Assembly: GCA_018713305.1 (NCBI GenBank)
Contig: DVFI01000099.1
Span: 27,516 to 91,515, forward strand
Direction of reading: 5' to 3'
Origin: Candidatus Avichristensenella intestinipullorum
Lineage (GTDB): Bacteria > Bacillota > Clostridia > Christensenellales > Aristaeellaceae
DNA: 64,000 nucleotides
Under the pieces are notes generated by a model, which made no database searches, was not told where the DNA came from, and saw nothing but the letters and a program-made list of their open reading frames with translations. Both the position numbers and the translations under genes were made by a program. Within the stretch, counting starts at the first letter, position 1. Each line of letters starts with the position of its first letter. Of the stretch, positions 1-8,895 are shown piece after piece.

Positions 1-885
1 ACGCCCGCGCTGGTGCACGGCGGGCCGTTCGCCAACATCGCGCACGGCTGCAACACGGTCAGCGCAACGCGGCTGGCGATGAAGCTGGCGGACGTGGTGG
101 TGACGGAAGCGGGCTTCGGCGCGGACCTGGGGGCGGAAAAATTCATCGATATCAAATGCAGGGCCTCCGGCCTGCGTCCGGACGCGATGGTCTTGGTCGC
201 CACGGTGCGCGCGCTGAAGATGCACGGCGGCGTGCCCAAGGCGGAGCTGGGGGCGGAAAATCTGGACGCGCTGCGCAAAGGCCTTGCCAACCTGCTTCGC
301 CATCTGCGCAACGTGCGCGAGGTATGGGGCTTGCCCGTCACCGTGGCGGTCAACCGCTTCAGCGCGGACACGCAGGCGGAAATCGACCTGGTCATGGACG
401 CCGTGCGGGCGCAAGGCGCGCGCATCGCGTTTTGCGACGTATGGGCGCGCGGCGGCGAGGGCGGCGAAGCGCTGGGCCGCATGGTGCTGGAATCCCTGGA
501 AACGCCGGGCGATTTCCGCTTCACCTATGAGGACGCGCTGCCGCTCAAGGACAAAATTGCGGCGGTGTGTCAACGCGTCTACGGAGCCCGAAGCGTCGTC
601 TGGGGCCGCGGGGTGCTGACGCAGCTGAAAAAGCTGGAAAGCGAAGGGTGCGCGCAGATGCCCGTGTGCATTGCCAAGACACAGTATTCCTTCAGCGACA
701 ACCCCAAGCTGCTGGGCGCTCCGGAGGGCTTTGAAGTCACCATCCGCAGCGTGCGCCTCTCGCGCGGCGCAGGGTTTGTGGTCGCCTTTGCCGGCGACAT
801 CATCGCCATGCCGGGCCTGCCGCCGCAGCCCGCGGCCGACGGTATCGGCGTGGATGAAAACGGCGAGATATTCGGTCTGTTCTAG
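1..885 (+). CDS. fhs: Formate--tetrahydrofolate ligase, C-terminal part
   Basis: Makes 10-formyl-tetrahydrofolate from formate, THF and ATP in one-carbon metabolism (cytosolic). The reading frame is open from base 1, so the start lies upstream; 294 residues are visible of a family length near 556. The fragment contains the family signature VATVRALKMHGG (about residues 66-77) and the preceding FGADLGAEKFIDIKCR block. It ends GLPPQPAADGIGVDENGEI, typical of the C terminus. A terminator follows at 964-1001, so it is probably the last gene of its transcript. Identification is firm; the missing N-terminal half, including the P-loop, cannot be checked. Confidence 0.97.
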   Translation, partial: TPALVHGGPFANIAHGCNTVSATRLAMKLADVVVTEAGFGADLGAEKFIDIKCRASGLRPDAMVLVATVRALKMHGGVPKAELGAENLDALRKGLANLLRHLRNVREVWGLPVTVAVNRFSADTQAEIDLVMDAVRAQGARIAFCDVWARGGEGGEALGRMVLESLETPGDFRFTYEDALPLKDKIAAVCQRVYGARSVVWGRGVLTQLKKLESEGCAQMPVCIAKTQYSFSDNPKLLGAPEGFEVTIRSVRLSRGAGFVVAFAGDIIAMPGLPPQPAADGIGVDENGEIFGLF

Positions 886-963
886 GAAATACAGGGACCG
901 GGCCGGAACCGCGCGCCCCGGTGCGCCGGAGGCGCGAATCCCGCCCCTTTTTCAAGCCTGTTT

Positions 964-1001
964 CCCCCGCGCCGGGCCGTGCGGCAGGCCGGGGGTTTTT
1001 T
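964..1001 (+). terminator. Rho-independent terminator after fhs
   Basis: CCCCCG (964-969) pairs with CGGGGG (990-995), with an inner GCC/GGC pair, followed by six T. It lies between fhs and the DMT transporter gene. Confidence 0.7.
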
Positions 1002-1053
1002 CGGGGGCGCTGGCGAGGAAACCAAAGAGAACGGAACAGGGAGGACTGCGGGC

Positions 1054-1953
1054 ATGCGTGCGACTTCCGCTTCCCGGCGTATGCTGTATGGGGGGCTCAT
1101 CCTGCTGGAGTGCCTGCTCTGGGGGTTGGGAAATCCGCTGATTAAAATCGGCGGCCAGGGCATCGCGCCCTTTTCGTCCATTGCGCTGCGCTTTTCGCTG
1201 GCTTTTCTGGCGTTTGTTCTGGTGTTTGGCCGGCGCGTATGGAGGGGACTGCGCGGCGTGCGCCCCGGGCCGTGCCTGGCGGTCTGCGTGTTCACCGCGC
1301 TGTCCTTCACGCTCAGCAGCCTGGCGCTGATGTACACGCAGGCCAATATCGCGGGCTTTCTGATGGGGGTTGCCGTGCTCTTTTCTCCCTTCCTGGACCC
1401 CATCATTCTGCGCACGCGCTTTCAGTGGAGGATTCTTCCGGTCATCGCCGTCGTCTGCGTGGGGATGTATCTGCTGTGCGGAGGCTCCGACGGGTTTGTC
1501 TTTGGGCTGGGAGAAATCCTGGCGCTCCTGTGCTCCCTGTGCTTTGCCATCATGCTGGCGCTGAGCGAAAAATACGTTTCGCAGGTAGACCCCATCGCGC
1601 TGTCCACGATTCAGTGCGGCGCGGCGGCCATCCTGTGCATCGCGTGCATGTTTCTCTTTGAAGGCGGCTTGGACCTGCAGGCGCTGTCGAACCGCAAAGC
1701 GCTGGGCGCGGTAGTCTATGTGGCGCTGGGCGGCACATGCGCGGCCTATGTGCTGCAAAACGTCGCCATGCACCACATATCGGCCACGTTCGCCGCGCTG
1801 GCCTTTTGTACGGAGCCCGTGTTTACGGCGCTGTTCGCCTATCTGCTGCTCGGGGAAACGCTCAGCGCGCAGGGGTTCGTGGGCGCCGGCATTGTGCTGG
1901 CCGGCGTCATGGCGGCGTCGGTATGGCCGGCGGAGCGCAGCCGAAAGGCGTAA
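1054..1953 (+). CDS. EamA/DMT-superfamily transporter
   Basis: Integral membrane protein of 299 residues with about ten hydrophobic segments arranged as two EamA repeats, the usual drug/metabolite transporter design. The first helix carries LLWGLGNPLIKIGG, matching the ExxxWGxxxxxxK-like start of EamA domains; the second repeat includes FCTEPVFTALFAYLLLGE, a typical second-EamA motif. The start ATG at 1054 follows GGGAGG with good spacing; an in-frame codon upstream at 979 lacks a site. The substrate is not predictable from sequence. It follows a terminator, so it probably has its own promoter, which I could not pin down. Confidence 0.88.
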   Translation: MRATSASRRMLYGGLILLECLLWGLGNPLIKIGGQGIAPFSSIALRFSLAFLAFVLVFGRRVWRGLRGVRPGPCLAVCVFTALSFTLSSLALMYTQANIAGFLMGVAVLFSPFLDPIILRTRFQWRILPVIAVVCVGMYLLCGGSDGFVFGLGEILALLCSLCFAIMLALSEKYVSQVDPIALSTIQCGAAAILCIACMFLFEGGLDLQALSNRKALGAVVYVALGGTCAAYVLQNVAMHHISATFAALAFCTEPVFTALFAYLLLGETLSAQGFVGAGIVLAGVMAASVWPAERSRKA

Positions 1954-2061
1954 CCGCGCCCCCTTTTTTGAACGCCGCGCCCGAAAAAGCGGTCCGGGAC
2001 GATGAAAGCGCGGAAGGGCTTTGGCCCTCTCGCGCTCTCCTATGGGTTTTTTGACAGCGTA

Positions 2062-2097
2062 AGAGCGCGGTGGGCAGACCGCGCTCTCATCTATTTT
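2062..2097 (+). terminator. Possible terminator after the DMT gene
   Basis: Perfect 10-bp stem AGAGCGCGGT (2062-2071) / ACCGCGCTCT (2078-2087) with a 6-base loop, followed by a weak T-containing tail (CATCTATTTT). Confidence 0.55.
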
Positions 2098-2540
2098 CAC
2101 ACACTTTTGTGTTCAGGGAATGAAGATGGCAGGTGTTCTGCTTTGCGGTGGGCAAAGCATTGCTTCTATATAAACGAAGGGGGTGTGTTACCAGTGCGCT
2201 ATGGCCCGCGCCGGGCGTTGTACTTGCATTGTACATCCCTCCTTTCGCTTCAGAACTGCAAAGCGGCTACTGCAAATGTTCCTCCCTCCTTTCCGTTGTG
2301 AAATCCGTGCTGCCAATCCGTTTTGCTTTCCCCTTCGGACAGCTTGAGTATACTGCGGCGCTGTGAAATCCGGGTGGCCAATTCTGTAACAATCTGTAAA
2401 CAAGCCCGATGCATGGTTGCCGTTCGGCGGCGCGACGCCCGGGGAAGCGCGCATGCGCTCCGGCCGCTCCCCGCCCGTTCCCGCCAGGCGCCGCTCCCCC
2501 TTCGCCCGCGGCGGCGTTTTCCGGCCGCAGCCTTTTTCAT
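2098..2540. other. Non-coding stretch with short repeats
   Basis: No convincing protein gene. A degenerate direct repeat starting TGTGAAATCCG occurs at about 2297-2321 and 2362-2387. On the minus strand two AAAGGAGG-type ribosome sites occur (near 2236-2244 and 2280-2290). The first is followed by a 13-codon frame (2229 to 2188) starting ATGCAAGTACAA. This could be a decayed gene, a leader peptide or an unrecognised RNA. Confidence 0.4.
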
Positions 2541-2573
2541 AAAAAAACAAAGCCCCGACCTTCCGTCGAGACT
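2541..2573 (-). terminator. Terminator of the spore lipoprotein gene
   Basis: On the minus strand AGTCTCGAC pairs with GTCGGGGCT (9 pairs including G-U) around a CTTCC/GGAAG loop region, followed by TTGTTTTTTTAT. It lies 17 bases past the stop codon of the lipoprotein gene. Confidence 0.85.
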
Positions 2574-2589
2574 CTGTCCTTGGTCTGCG

Positions 2590-3117
2590 TTACTGGATGC
2601 TGTTCAGCACGCCGTCAAATTCCTCCGTCAACGGCGCGAGAGCGTCCGCGCCGCTGATTTTCTCCGCCATCTGGTTGATTTGCGCGGCTATCGCGGGGTC
2701 TGCGGTCACGGCGACGCGCTCCACGACGGGCACGGCGGACTGGATGCATGACGCCACCATATCGCGGATGCGGTCGGTGAGCGCGCCCTGGTACTGCGCG
2801 TCAAAGGTAACGCCCGCCACGCAGGTGTCGCCCAGAATCGCCGTCACGCAGGAATCAATCTCGCTGATTTTCGCGGCAGCCTCATTGGCCTTGCGGGAAA
2901 GCTCGGCGCTCTGCGGGCCGGTCATTGTGGCGGTCATCGCGGCATCGTCCGTGGGCGCCGCGCCAATCTCATCCAGTGCCTGCGAAGCGGGCGTCTGCGT
3001 GGGCGACATGTACGCGGACGGGGACTCGGACGGAGCGACGGAGCCGGGGTTGGCGGAGCACGCGGTCATTGCGGCCGCCATCACCAGGCATACGAGCAAC
3101 ATGGACATCTTTTTCAT
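2590..3117 (-). CDS. YhcN/YlaJ-type sporulation lipoprotein
   Basis: A 175-residue predicted lipoprotein: hydrophobic signal with lipobox MTAC (Cys20), a Ser/Pro/Thr-rich linker to about residue 45, then a domain containing CVAGVTFDAQYQGALTDRIR and VAVTADPAIAAQINQM. These match the conserved core of the YhcN/YlaJ family, spore-associated lipoproteins of Bacillota involved in spore structure or germination. The start follows AAGGAGG at 10-base spacing. It is monocistronic, with a strong terminator directly downstream. Family assignment rests on the VTFD..Y and DP.I...I..M motifs; the exact role is unknown. Confidence 0.82.
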   Translation of the reverse strand: MKKMSMLLVCLVMAAAMTACSANPGSVAPSESPSAYMSPTQTPASQALDEIGAAPTDDAAMTATMTGPQSAELSRKANEAAAKISEIDSCVTAILGDTCVAGVTFDAQYQGALTDRIRDMVASCIQSAVPVVERVAVTADPAIAAQINQMAEKISGADALAPLTEEFDGVLNSIQ

Positions 3118-3203
3118 GGTCTTTTCGCCTCCTTGCGCGGCTATTGTGCGCAGTCGGGCGAAAAAATATCAATGCGCGAACGACGGCTTCGCAGCGCCGC
3201 GCG

Positions 3204-4853
3204 TCACTGGGGTTTTAAATAGAAGGAACATCCGCCGATAAACTCGCGCAGGATGGCCGTCGGCGCCAATTCACCCTCCACGTCGGCCGCCTGGAAATAA
3301 TTCAAAAACTTGACCAGACGCCGCGCGGCGGTAAAATGCGGGCTTCTTTCGTCGATAGCGGTCAAAAACGGATACGCATATTTTTTCAGCACCGACAACT
3401 CATAGGCCAGCGCTGAGTTGAACATCGTGTCCGCCTCTTCCTGGTAGGGGAAAATATACTTTTCCTCGCCCCGCCGCACGGACGGCCACATGCCCAGCGT
3501 CTCCTCAAACGGCGCGTGGCGGAACTGATAGTCGCGCACCAGACGGCGCAGCAGGCGCACGTCCGTCGTGCGAATGCGGTTGTGATCGTCCAGGTTCAGG
3601 GTGGTCAGCGCGCTGACATAGATGCGGTAGGTATATTCGCGCGGAATGGCCTCGGTCATCTTGGGGTTCAGGCCGTGAATGCCCTCAATGAGCACCGGCT
3701 GATCCTTCTCCAGGTGCAGCGGCACCCCCTGCGGCCTGCGCGTGTTGGTCTCAAAGCTGAAGCGCGGAATTTCCACCGTCTCCCCGCGCAGCAGCGCCGT
3801 CAGCTGCGCGGAAAACAGCGGGACGTCCAGCGACTCCAGACATTCCAAATCCGGCGCGCCGTCCTCGTCCACGGGCACCTCGTCCAGGTTCTTATAGTAG
3901 TTGTCCAAAGAGAGCATCACGGGGCGCAGCCCGTTGACGCGCAACTGCACGGCCAGCCGGTTGGTGAACGTCGTCTTCCCCGAGGAGGAAGGCCCGGCGA
4001 TAAACACAGCCCGCGCGCCGCGCCGGACGATGGCGTCGGCAATGGCGGCAATGGATTTTTCCTGCAATGCGTCGTTGACGCGCACAAATTCGCGCAGCCT
4101 GCCCTCGCGAATCATGTCGTTCAGGTCGGCGGCGTTCTGGCAGCCGAGGATGTCGTACCATTGCGCGGTCTGGGCGAAAGCCTGCATCATCTTCGGCCTT
4201 TCCACCAACGGCGCGACCCGGTCCGGCGCGCCGGGCGAAGGCATCTGGAGCACCATGCCCGGCGCGTGCGAAAGCAGCGCGAACGTGCGGACATGGCCCG
4301 TGGAGGGCAGCATATCGCCATAGAAGTACTCATACATGCCGTCGCAGGCGTACAAATCAAAAAAGGCGTAGGGCCGGTAGGACAGCAGGCGCACCTTGTC
4401 ATCCTGTCCCTCCCGGCGGAAATGCTCGATGGCCCTCTGCCGGGTCCAGCGCTCGCGGACAAAGGGCAGGTCGCGCGCGCACAATGCCCGCATGCGCGCC
4501 TCAATGGCCGCCACGGTCTGTTCGGTCAGCTCGGTGTCCATGCGGATATACAGCCCATACCCCACGCTGTGCTCAATGCGTACCCGCACGCCGGGCAGCA
4601 CATCCCGGCAGGCCAGCAGGAACACAAATCGCAGCGAGCGCTCGTATACGCGCCGCCCCTCTTCGTGGGTATAATCAATCAGCGTCAGCGTGCAATCTTC
4701 CTCGGGCGCCCAGTTCAGCGGGCGGATGCGCCCATGAACGCTGGCGGCTACGGGCCGCGGCGTGCGTCCCGGATACGCGGCGTCGAACATTTCGCCCGCC
4801 TGCGTTCCTTCGGGAAACGCGCGGGACACGCCGTCTATGGTAATACGCGGCAT
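3204..4853 (-). CDS. TGS-linked nucleoside (uridine) kinase
   Basis: 549 residues. The N-terminal ~60 residues form a TGS-like domain (RITIDGVSRAFPEGT), followed by a threonyl-tRNA-synthetase second-additional-domain-like region. The C-terminal half is a uridine kinase/phosphoribulokinase P-loop domain with Walker A GPSSSGKTTF (about residues 287-296), then LSLDNYYKN and EGIHGLNP as in uridine kinase. It is predicted to phosphorylate a nucleoside with ATP or GTP. This fusion is common in Clostridia, though its physiological substrate is poorly defined. I chose ATG 4853: GGGAGG is 8 bases upstream, whereas ATG 4859 almost abuts it. It is a single gene between convergent and co-directional neighbours. 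Confidence 0.85.
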   Translation of the reverse strand: MPRITIDGVSRAFPEGTQAGEMFDAAYPGRTPRPVAASVHGRIRPLNWAPEEDCTLTLIDYTHEEGRRVYERSLRFVFLLACRDVLPGVRVRIEHSVGYGLYIRMDTELTEQTVAAIEARMRALCARDLPFVRERWTRQRAIEHFRREGQDDKVRLLSYRPYAFFDLYACDGMYEYFYGDMLPSTGHVRTFALLSHAPGMVLQMPSPGAPDRVAPLVERPKMMQAFAQTAQWYDILGCQNAADLNDMIREGRLREFVRVNDALQEKSIAAIADAIVRRGARAVFIAGPSSSGKTTFTNRLAVQLRVNGLRPVMLSLDNYYKNLDEVPVDEDGAPDLECLESLDVPLFSAQLTALLRGETVEIPRFSFETNTRRPQGVPLHLEKDQPVLIEGIHGLNPKMTEAIPREYTYRIYVSALTTLNLDDHNRIRTTDVRLLRRLVRDYQFRHAPFEETLGMWPSVRRGEEKYIFPYQEEADTMFNSALAYELSVLKKYAYPFLTAIDERSPHFTAARRLVKFLNYFQAADVEGELAPTAILREFIGGCSFYLKPQ

Positions 4854-4965
4854 ACACATTCCTCCCTCAAAACGGCTGAACGTAATCTATTCGCGAAAAG
4901 GGAAGAAAATCCTTCCGCAGCCCGAAACCTCTGCGGCGCAAAACAAGGCGGCCGCCGCGACGCGC

Positions 4966-5874
4966 CTATCGCCGCTTCCGGGCGAGCTTTCCCCAGAGCG
5001 CCTCCAGCCACTGCGCCGGAAGCTGCGCCAGCAGAATCGCCGCAAACATCAGCACCACGCCGGCAAACTCCCTTCCGCTGAAGGATTCGCCCAGCAGCAG
5101 CCAGCCGCACAGGGCCCCAAACACGGATTCCAGGCTCAAAATCAACGAAGCCACGGCCGGGTCCGTGTTTTTCTGCCCCAGAATCTGCAGGGTATAGGCC
5201 ACGCCGCAGGACATGGCGCCCGCGTACAGCAGCGGCTGCCAGCAATTCAGGATATCCTGCCACTGCGGGCTTTCAAACAGCAGCGCGCACAGAACGCCCA
5301 GAACGCCCGCCACAAAAAACTGAATGCAGGACATCATCACGCCGTCCGCACGGGGGGAAAAATAATCTATCACCAGGATATGCGCGGCGAACAGGAACGA
5401 GCAGACCATCACCAGCGCATCGCCCGCCGAAATGCTCAGCGCCTCGGTGATGCACAGCAGGTACAGGCCCAGCGCGCCCAGCGCGACGGCCACCCATATC
5501 TGCGGCGCAGGCCGCTTGCGAAACAAAAGCCCCGCCAACGGCACCAGGACAATATACAGCGCCGTGATAAAGCTCGCCTTTCCCACGGTAGTCTGTGCAA
5601 TGCCGAACTGCTGGAAAGAGCTGGCGGCAAAAAGGATAACGCCGCAGCACAATCCGCCCCGCCACGTCTGCCGCAGCACCTGCGGCGAACGGCCGCCGGA
5701 CGGCCGCCAGAGAAGCAGCACGGGCAAAAGCACCACGCCGCCAATCAGGCTTCGCACGCCGTTGAAGGTAAAGGGGCGGAGGTAGTCCATCCCGGTGCTT
5801 TGCGCGACAAACGCAGAACCCCAGATGAACGCGGTCAACAGCAGCATCAAGTTGCCAACCCATTTTCTGTTCAT
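4966..5874 (-). CDS. EamA/DMT-superfamily transporter
   Basis: 302 residues, about ten transmembrane helices in two EamA repeats. Helix 1 has LLTAFIWGSAFVAQ (EamA start motif) and the second repeat contains LSLESVFGALCGWLLLGE, the usual second-domain signature. The C terminus ends in a basic tail (LARKRR), consistent with a cytoplasmic end. It is only distantly similar to the other DMT gene at 1054-1953, so this is not a recent duplication. The substrate is unknown; members export amino acids, sugars or metabolites. The ribosome site is weak. Confidence 0.88.
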   Translation of the reverse strand: MNRKWVGNLMLLLTAFIWGSAFVAQSTGMDYLRPFTFNGVRSLIGGVVLLPVLLLWRPSGGRSPQVLRQTWRGGLCCGVILFAASSFQQFGIAQTTVGKASFITALYIVLVPLAGLLFRKRPAPQIWVAVALGALGLYLLCITEALSISAGDALVMVCSFLFAAHILVIDYFSPRADGVMMSCIQFFVAGVLGVLCALLFESPQWQDILNCWQPLLYAGAMSCGVAYTLQILGQKNTDPAVASLILSLESVFGALCGWLLLGESFSGREFAGVVLMFAAILLAQLPAQWLEALWGKLARKRR

Positions 5875-5930
5875 ACTCTATCACCAGGAACATTCAACCA
5901 TGGCGCGGCATGGCTTGTCAAGCCAATCCG

Positions 5931-5966
5931 GCAAAAACCGCCCCCGGGCGCAAAACGCCCGCCCGG
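5931..5966 (-). terminator. Terminator of the SH3-like secreted pair
   Basis: On the minus strand CCGGGCG and CGCCCGG form a 7-bp stem (5960-5966 / 5944-5950), followed by GGGGCGGTTTTTGCC. It lies 51 bases past the stop at 6017. Confidence 0.65.
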
Positions 5967-6016
5967 AGACCGTTCGCTCCGGAGCGGGCTTGCCCGGGGG
6001 AGACAGGCCGCAGGGT

Positions 6017-7303
6017 TCAGCCGTTGCCCCAGACGGCCGAAAGGGTGCAGTTGTACAGCTCGATAAATTCTCCGCCCGACAGGTCCACCAGAACCGGATC
6101 ATCCCAGACGTACAGGGGGGTGGCCGTGTCCTCCCAGGCGGTTTCTCCGGCATATCCGGCGTCTTCCAGGAAGCTGGTAATGCGGTAATACCCCTCCTCT
6201 GCGTCCGGGGCCAGGGTAATGGTATAGTAGCACTCGTCGTTGTCCACAATCTGCACGCCATACAGCAGCCGCCGCACGCCGCTCAGCGTCCACTGCGACT
6301 CGCCCTCCGGCGTCACAGGCTCTGCCTGCAGGGGGGCCATTTGGCCGCCGCTGAGCGTGACGTGGGCGTGTTCCGGCAGATACACGGCATAGTCCGCGCC
6401 CGCAGGCAGCGCGAACGTGCGCTCGAACGTCTCCGCCCGGATGTCCAGCGTCGCCTCCGCATCGCCGGACGCGACGGTATACAGGCCCGCCGCGAGCGTC
6501 TCGCCCACGACATAGGCGCCCGCGCCCACAGGCTGCGCTTCCGGCAGGAGCATGTCCCGCAGCAGGAACGTCGCCTCAATCGTCTCTTCCGGCACAAAGC
6601 CGCTGTACACCTCCAGGTGAATGGGCCGCACCTGCCGCCATGCGCCCTCGTCGGACAGCAGTTCCACCTGCCGGCCGCCCTCGTAGACGACCTGCGCGCC
6701 GGGCGCGGGCTGGTCGTACACCGCCTCTTCGCCCTCCTTCAGGGCGGCATAGCCCAGCGCGGGCAGGCCCATCAGCGCGTTTTGCAGGATGTCTCCGGTC
6801 TCCTCCGCCGCGTCGGCCCGTACATACCCGAACATGTCATGCGCCAGGCGCACATGCAGCCAGCCGTCCGGCGTCTCGCCCATCACGCCCACCCGCATCC
6901 CGGCCAGGCAGTCCTGCAGAGGCGCTCCGTCCGGCCTATCGTAAAGCTTCGTATCTTCCAACAAGCGCGCGACGGGCATTTCCGAGCGGATATAGGCCAC
7001 CGTCGCGGAATTGTTCGTCATATCCATCTGCGAAATCAGCATATACCCTTCGCGGTTGTCGGTTTGCCAGCCGCCGATGGACACGTTGGCCCAGTCCCCC
7101 GCGGTGCCCAGGATGTCCAGCGACGTGCCGGTATAGTATTCGCCCAGGATGTCCGCCTGGCTGTGCGGCTCGGCGTACAGCGCCGCGCGCTCGCCCTCCG
7201 GAACGGAGACGACCGGTACTTCCAGCACGGCGAAAGCCGGCACTGCATACAGCGTCAGCGCCAGCGCGAGCGCCAGAGCCCCCAGTTTCGTTTTGTTTCG
7301 CAT
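6017..7303 (-). CDS. Secreted SH3-like protein, paralogue A
   Basis: 428 residues with an N-terminal signal peptide (MRNKTKLGALALALALTLYA, cleavage near AFA-V). The exported part contains bacterial SH3-like units, e.g. ALYAEPHSQADILGEYYTG and KLYDRPDGAPLQDCLAG, a third around YDQPAPGAQVVYEGG, then a beta-rich C-terminal domain ending LSAVWGNG. No catalytic motif is visible; SH3b modules usually bind cell wall. The start ATG 7303 follows AAAGGAGG; an upstream in-frame extension would run into the neighbouring gene. It lies 56 bases behind a paralogue of identical length and the same domain order, so the pair is an old tandem duplication, probably one transcript. Confidence 0.75.
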   Translation of the reverse strand: MRNKTKLGALALALALTLYAVPAFAVLEVPVVSVPEGERAALYAEPHSQADILGEYYTGTSLDILGTAGDWANVSIGGWQTDNREGYMLISQMDMTNNSATVAYIRSEMPVARLLEDTKLYDRPDGAPLQDCLAGMRVGVMGETPDGWLHVRLAHDMFGYVRADAAEETGDILQNALMGLPALGYAALKEGEEAVYDQPAPGAQVVYEGGRQVELLSDEGAWRQVRPIHLEVYSGFVPEETIEATFLLRDMLLPEAQPVGAGAYVVGETLAAGLYTVASGDAEATLDIRAETFERTFALPAGADYAVYLPEHAHVTLSGGQMAPLQAEPVTPEGESQWTLSGVRRLLYGVQIVDNDECYYTITLAPDAEEGYYRITSFLEDAGYAGETAWEDTATPLYVWDDPVLVDLSGGEFIELYNCTLSAVWGNG

Positions 7304-7359
7304 CGTTTCCTGCCTCCTTTTCTTTTTTGTTCCGATTACGCTTTCCCGTCTCTTTCCGG

Positions 7360-8646
7360 TCAGCCGTTTCCCAGCACCGCCTCTATCCGCAGGTTCTGAA
7401 ACTCCAGCAGATAGCCCGGCAGCAGGTTGGACAGCGTATGCGTCTGGCCCGGCTGCAGGTACACCGCCTCCGGCTCCTGCGCCACGCCCGCGTCCGCGTC
7501 CAGGGTGGTCAGGCGATAGTATCCTCCCTGCGCGCCTTCCCGCAGCGTCAGGTTCAGCGTCCGGGTCTGTTCGCCCTGCGTCTGCCAGCCGCACAGGAAC
7601 CGACCGCTGCCTTCATACGCCCACCCGCTCTCTTGGCTAATCATGCTTTGGGCCGTCAGCGGCGCCAGCACGCCCGCCCCTTCGACGCGCACGCTCGCCC
7701 CTTCCGGCAGGTACAGCGCCAGCAGCGCCTCGCCCTGCGCTGCGTAAGCGCGCGAAAACGCGCCCTCCGCGCCTTCCACGCGGATTCCCCCCTGCTCGCC
7801 CGCGGGCACCGTCAACCCGTACAGGCCCGGAGGCAGCGCGTCGCCCGCCGTATACGTCCCCTCGCCCAGGCTTACCGCATCCGTGACGGTCATCTCTTCC
7901 AGCCAGTATATCCGCGCTCCCTGGGCGGGGATAAAGCCCTGGCATGCGCCGCTGTACACGCGCGCCTGCAGCCAGCCGTCGGCCAGCGCCAGCACTTCCA
8001 CGGGCACGCCCGCATCAATGGGCCTCACCTGCTCGGCGTCCGTGCGCGGCGCGGCGTACAGCGCGGCGCTTTCCCCTTCTGCCAGCGCCAGCGTCGCGTA
8101 CCCCTGCTCGGGAATGCCTTCCTCCTTCTTGTGCCAGAGCGAACTGAAAATCCCCGTTTTCTCCAGGCAGTCGTCCGCCATCAGTCCCGACTGCCCGGCG
8201 ACGGTCACATGCACATACCCGTTTTCCAGCACGCCCATCGCCTCGGCCAGCGTGCCGGCCGGATAGGTTTCCACCGGCTGCCCGCCGGGGCCGTCCAGCA
8301 GCTCCGCCGCCTCCGTCAGGCGCAGCACCGGCACGTTGGGCACGCCGTCAAAGCTGTTATCGGCCATGTCCAGCGTCCTTGTCGGCATCCATCCGCACAT
8401 TCCCTCGCCCAGGTCCACCTGCGCCCAATCGCCCTGCAAATCCTCTATCGTCACTTCCACGGCGCTGAAATAGACGCCCAGGACGTCTCCGTCCTCCGAC
8501 GGCGCGGCGTACAGCGTCACCTGTCCCCCGTCCTGCGAACTGGTAAAGGCCAGCATGGGCAGACCGAAGGCCATCGCGGCGCCCGGCATCCATGCCGCCA
8601 GGACCAATGCCGCCAGCAGAACAGCGCCCGCTCGTGTATGTTTCAT
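7360..8646 (-). CDS. Secreted SH3-like protein, paralogue B
   Basis: 428 residues, exactly the length of its downstream paralogue at 6017-7303. A signal peptide (about residues 1-26, ending GAAMA) is followed by SH3-like units: TLYAAPSEDGDVLGVYFSA, then ELLDGPGGQPVETYPAG, then ALYAAPRTDAEQVRPIDAG. A C-terminal beta domain ends LEFQNLRIEAVLGNG, aligning with LYNCTLSAVWGNG in the partner. Identity is low outside the repeats. The start ATG 8646 is 9 bases after GAGGAG; codons upstream at 8652 and 8667 are in frame but badly spaced. It is probably cell-wall associated; no enzyme motif is visible. Confidence 0.75.
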   Translation of the reverse strand: MKHTRAGAVLLAALVLAAWMPGAAMAFGLPMLAFTSSQDGGQVTLYAAPSEDGDVLGVYFSAVEVTIEDLQGDWAQVDLGEGMCGWMPTRTLDMADNSFDGVPNVPVLRLTEAAELLDGPGGQPVETYPAGTLAEAMGVLENGYVHVTVAGQSGLMADDCLEKTGIFSSLWHKKEEGIPEQGYATLALAEGESAALYAAPRTDAEQVRPIDAGVPVEVLALADGWLQARVYSGACQGFIPAQGARIYWLEEMTVTDAVSLGEGTYTAGDALPPGLYGLTVPAGEQGGIRVEGAEGAFSRAYAAQGEALLALYLPEGASVRVEGAGVLAPLTAQSMISQESGWAYEGSGRFLCGWQTQGEQTRTLNLTLREGAQGGYYRLTTLDADAGVAQEPEAVYLQPGQTHTLSNLLPGYLLEFQNLRIEAVLGNG

Positions 8647-8845
8647 CCTATCCATCTCCTCAACCATGTATGCTATATTCCTAAAGACGGAAAACCCTGG
8701 AGATTAGTTCCATCTCCCCTCCAACATCCGGCTTTTTATCCGACGGCCCGCGTTCGGCTTCCGTGCGCGCGGCACGCTCCCGCATCGCGGAAAACGCACG
8801 GCAAGATGAACAAAAAAGGAAAAAATTAAAATATTTCAAAATATA

Positions 8846-8874
8846 TTGACAAAAAATGAAACGCGCCCTATACT
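8846..8874 (+). promoter_or_regulatory. Near-consensus sigma-A promoter in an AT-rich island
   Basis: TTGACA (8846-8851), 17-base spacer, TATACT (8869-8874). The -35 is embedded in about 35 nearly pure A/T bases containing an imperfect palindrome around ATATTTCAAAATATAT, a possible DeoR operator. It drives the sugar/nucleoside locus starting at 8896. Confidence 0.85.
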
Positions 8875-8895
8875 GTCAGCAAAGGAGATGAAGAA

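Noticed and set aside
6640..8829. Plus-strand frame of 729 codons opposite the SH3-like pair
   Set aside because: Arg/Ser/Pro-rich composition without motifs; the minus-strand genes have signal peptides, repeats and ribosome sites.
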